From Armatimonadota bacterium (GTDB taxonomy: Bacteria > Cloacimonadota > Cloacimonadia > Cloacimonadales > TCS61): 6,462 nucleotides of DNA. The stretch lies in the NCBI GenBank assembly GCA_030612605.1, contig JAUWNO010000129.1, positions 1 to 6,462 on the forward strand. Direction: 5' to 3'. Made by a program: the position numbers and the translations under genes. The notes under the pieces are model-generated. The model was not told where the DNA came from and ran no database searches. It saw nothing but the letters and a program-made list of their open reading frames with translations. Numbering within the stretch: the first letter of the stretch is position 1; every line of letters starts with the position of its first letter. Positions 5,211 to 6,462 of the stretch are shown here, piece by piece.

Positions 5211-6461
5211 TTAGAAATCTTTCAAAACATCTTCAATTGTAGGATGACCAATTTCCTGGAGTTCATATTTCACCTGAACAGCAGGTTTATTGATTTTAAC
5301 AATTCTGCGAAGATCGATCGGAGTTGCAATGATAACCACATCACAATCAACAGCATTTATCGTATCTTCCAGATCTTTAATTTGCTGTTTACCATAACCC
5401 ATTGCCGGCAGCAGGATTCCGATATCAGGATATTTCTCGAAAGTATCTGCAATGGTTCCCTTAGCAGCTTCGCGTGGATCAACAAATTCTTTTGCACCGT
5501 ATTTTTCTGCAGCTACAATTCCTGCTCCATAAGTCATTTCACCATGAGTAAGAGTAGGTCCATCTTCCACTACCAGAACTTTCGCATCCATAATAAGTTC
5601 AAAATTATCAACCGTTAATGGAGAAGCAGCATCGATTATTTTTGCTTTCGGGTTAATCGAGCGAATATTATCACGTACAATTTGAATTCCTTCAGGGTCT
5701 GCTGAATCGATTTTATTTATCACTATCACATCTGCCAGACGCAGATTGGTTTCTCCGGGATAATAGCTTATTTCATCACCCGGTCTATGAGGGTCAACCA
5801 CAACGATCTGCAATTCTTTATCTGAAGTATAGAAGGGAGTATCATTGTTTCCACCATCCCAGATAATGACATCAGCTTCTTTTTCCGCTTCACGAACTAT
5901 TGCTTCATAATCTACACCTGCATAAATTATACTTCCCATAGCAATATGAGGTTCATATTCTTCCATCTCTTCGATCGTGCATTTATGTTTTTCCAAATCT
6001 TCTAATACTGCGAACCTTTGAACTTTCTGAACAACCAGGTCTCCATAAGGCATAGGATGACGAATAGAAGCAACTTTCAGACCTTTTTCTTTGAGAACTT
6101 TTACAACCTGTCTGGTTGTTTGACTTTTACCGCAACCGGTTCTCGTAGCACAGATAGTTACTAATGGTTTAGAGGTTTTCACACGGGAGTTATGTACACC
6201 CATCAAAACAAAATCAGCTCCAGCAGCATTTACTATCGAAGCATTGTGCATAACTCGTTCGTGAGTAACATCGCTGTAGGCAAATACAACTTGGTCTACA
6301 TCAAATTTTTTAATCAGATTTATGAGTTCATCTTCAGCAAAAATCGGAATTCCTTGAGGGTACAATTTTCCAGCTAATTCAGCCGGATATTTTCTGTCAT
6401 CAATATCCGGAATTTGCGTGGCAGTGAAAGCAAGAACTTCATAATCTTGATTATCTCTATA
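5211..6461 (-). CDS. COG2403-type P-loop GTPase, cyclic 2,3-diphosphoglycerate synthetase-like (5' partial)
   Basis: The frame is open to the right edge. The TTG at 6365 is not the start, because the family sequence continues upstream (YEVLAFTATQIPDIDDRKYPAEL), so 417 codons are visible of an expected 440-460. Layout: an N-terminal Rossmann-like domain (about 6461-6185); then a SIMIBI-type P-loop domain with TRTGCGKSQTTR (about 6110-6150), where Thr replaces the first Gly of GxxxxGKS; IIWDGGNND as a probable Walker B region; and NKID (5706-5717) as the guanine-specificity motif. A C-terminal region with GILLPAMGYGKQQ follows, ending at TAA 5211-5213. Archaeal relatives make cyclic 2,3-diphosphoglycerate from 2,3-bisphosphoglycerate; the role of bacterial homologues is not established, so the substrate is left open. 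It is probably cytoplasmic. It is convergent with the regulatory operon, and nothing links the two functionally. Confidence 0.93.
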   Translation of the reverse strand, partial: YRDNQDYEVLAFTATQIPDIDDRKYPAELAGKLYPQGIPIFAEDELINLIKKFDVDQVVFAYSDVTHERVMHNASIVNAAGADFVLMGVHNSRVKTSKPLVTICATRTGCGKSQTTRQVVKVLKEKGLKVASIRHPMPYGDLVVQKVQRFAVLEDLEKHKCTIEEMEEYEPHIAMGSIIYAGVDYEAIVREAEKEADVIIWDGGNNDTPFYTSDKELQIVVVDPHRPGDEISYYPGETNLRLADVIVINKIDSADPEGIQIVRDNIRSINPKAKIIDAASPLTVDNFELIMDAKVLVVEDGPTLTHGEMTYGAGIVAAEKYGAKEFVDPREAAKGTIADTFEKYPDIGILLPAMGYGKQQIKDLEDTINAVDCDVVIIATPIDLRRIVKINKPAVQVKYELQEIGHPTIEDVLKDF

Positions 6462-6462
6462 A

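Noticed and set aside
5061..5618. 185-codon + strand frame from a TTG
   Set aside because: It runs antisense to the well-supported GTPase gene, begins inside the 36-aa peptide gene, crosses the terminator palindrome, and has no recognisable domain.
6192..6377. 61-codon + strand frame
   Set aside because: It is a shadow opposite the N-terminal part of the GTPase, whose frame stays open and family-like through the whole stretch.

Overview
The window looks like chromosomal DNA from an AT-rich, Gram-negative-type bacterium. The coding regions are low in GC, and the TPR-linked membrane histidine kinase, the NtrC-type sigma-54 activator and the repeat-laden spacers fit an environmental lineage such as Cloacimonadota or a Bacteroidota/FCB relative. 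The lineage is an inference from style, not from a marker gene. No rRNA, tRNA, CRISPR or transposase is visible.

Layout. (1) 3-2144 (+): a TPR-TM-PAS-PAS-HisKA-HATPase sensor kinase, open at the left edge. (2) 2145-2585: a 441-nt non-coding spacer holding a GC-rich array of ten GGTTC-type 7-8-mers, then a cluster of small hairpins built from TTGAAAG/CTTTCAA. (3) 2586-3968 (+): a full NtrC-family activator (receiver, AAA+ with GAFTGA, Fis-type HTH); a 26-nt perfect palindrome in its last codons, followed by a T run, probably ends its transcript. (4) 3969-4304: a 336-nt regulatory spacer with a TGTCA/TGACA inverted repeat, a good sigma-54 (-24/-12) promoter match at 4137-4153, two dispersed-type short repeats and a 27-bp perfect hairpin just ahead of the next ribosome binding site. 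(5) 4305-5104 (+): a tight three-gene unit made of a stand-alone receiver, a 106-codon Cys-containing orphan, and a 36-codon single-span membrane peptide. (6) 5151-5184: a 34-nt perfect palindrome between the convergent transcription units. (7) 5211-6461 (-): a COG2403-type P-loop GTPase resembling archaeal cyclic 2,3-diphosphoglycerate synthetase, open at the right edge.

How the genes may work together (inference): the kinase would phosphorylate the NtrC-type activator, which would bind the inverted repeat about 160 bp upstream of the predicted start site and switch on the sigma-54 promoter of the 4305-5104 unit. The first product of that unit is a second receiver, identical to the activator's receiver at about 63 of 117 positions and nearly identical across the surfaces that set kinase specificity. 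That suggests an inducible phosphate sink or feedback branch, made together with a small membrane protein and an uncharacterised Cys protein. The GTPase is convergent and probably unrelated to this circuit.
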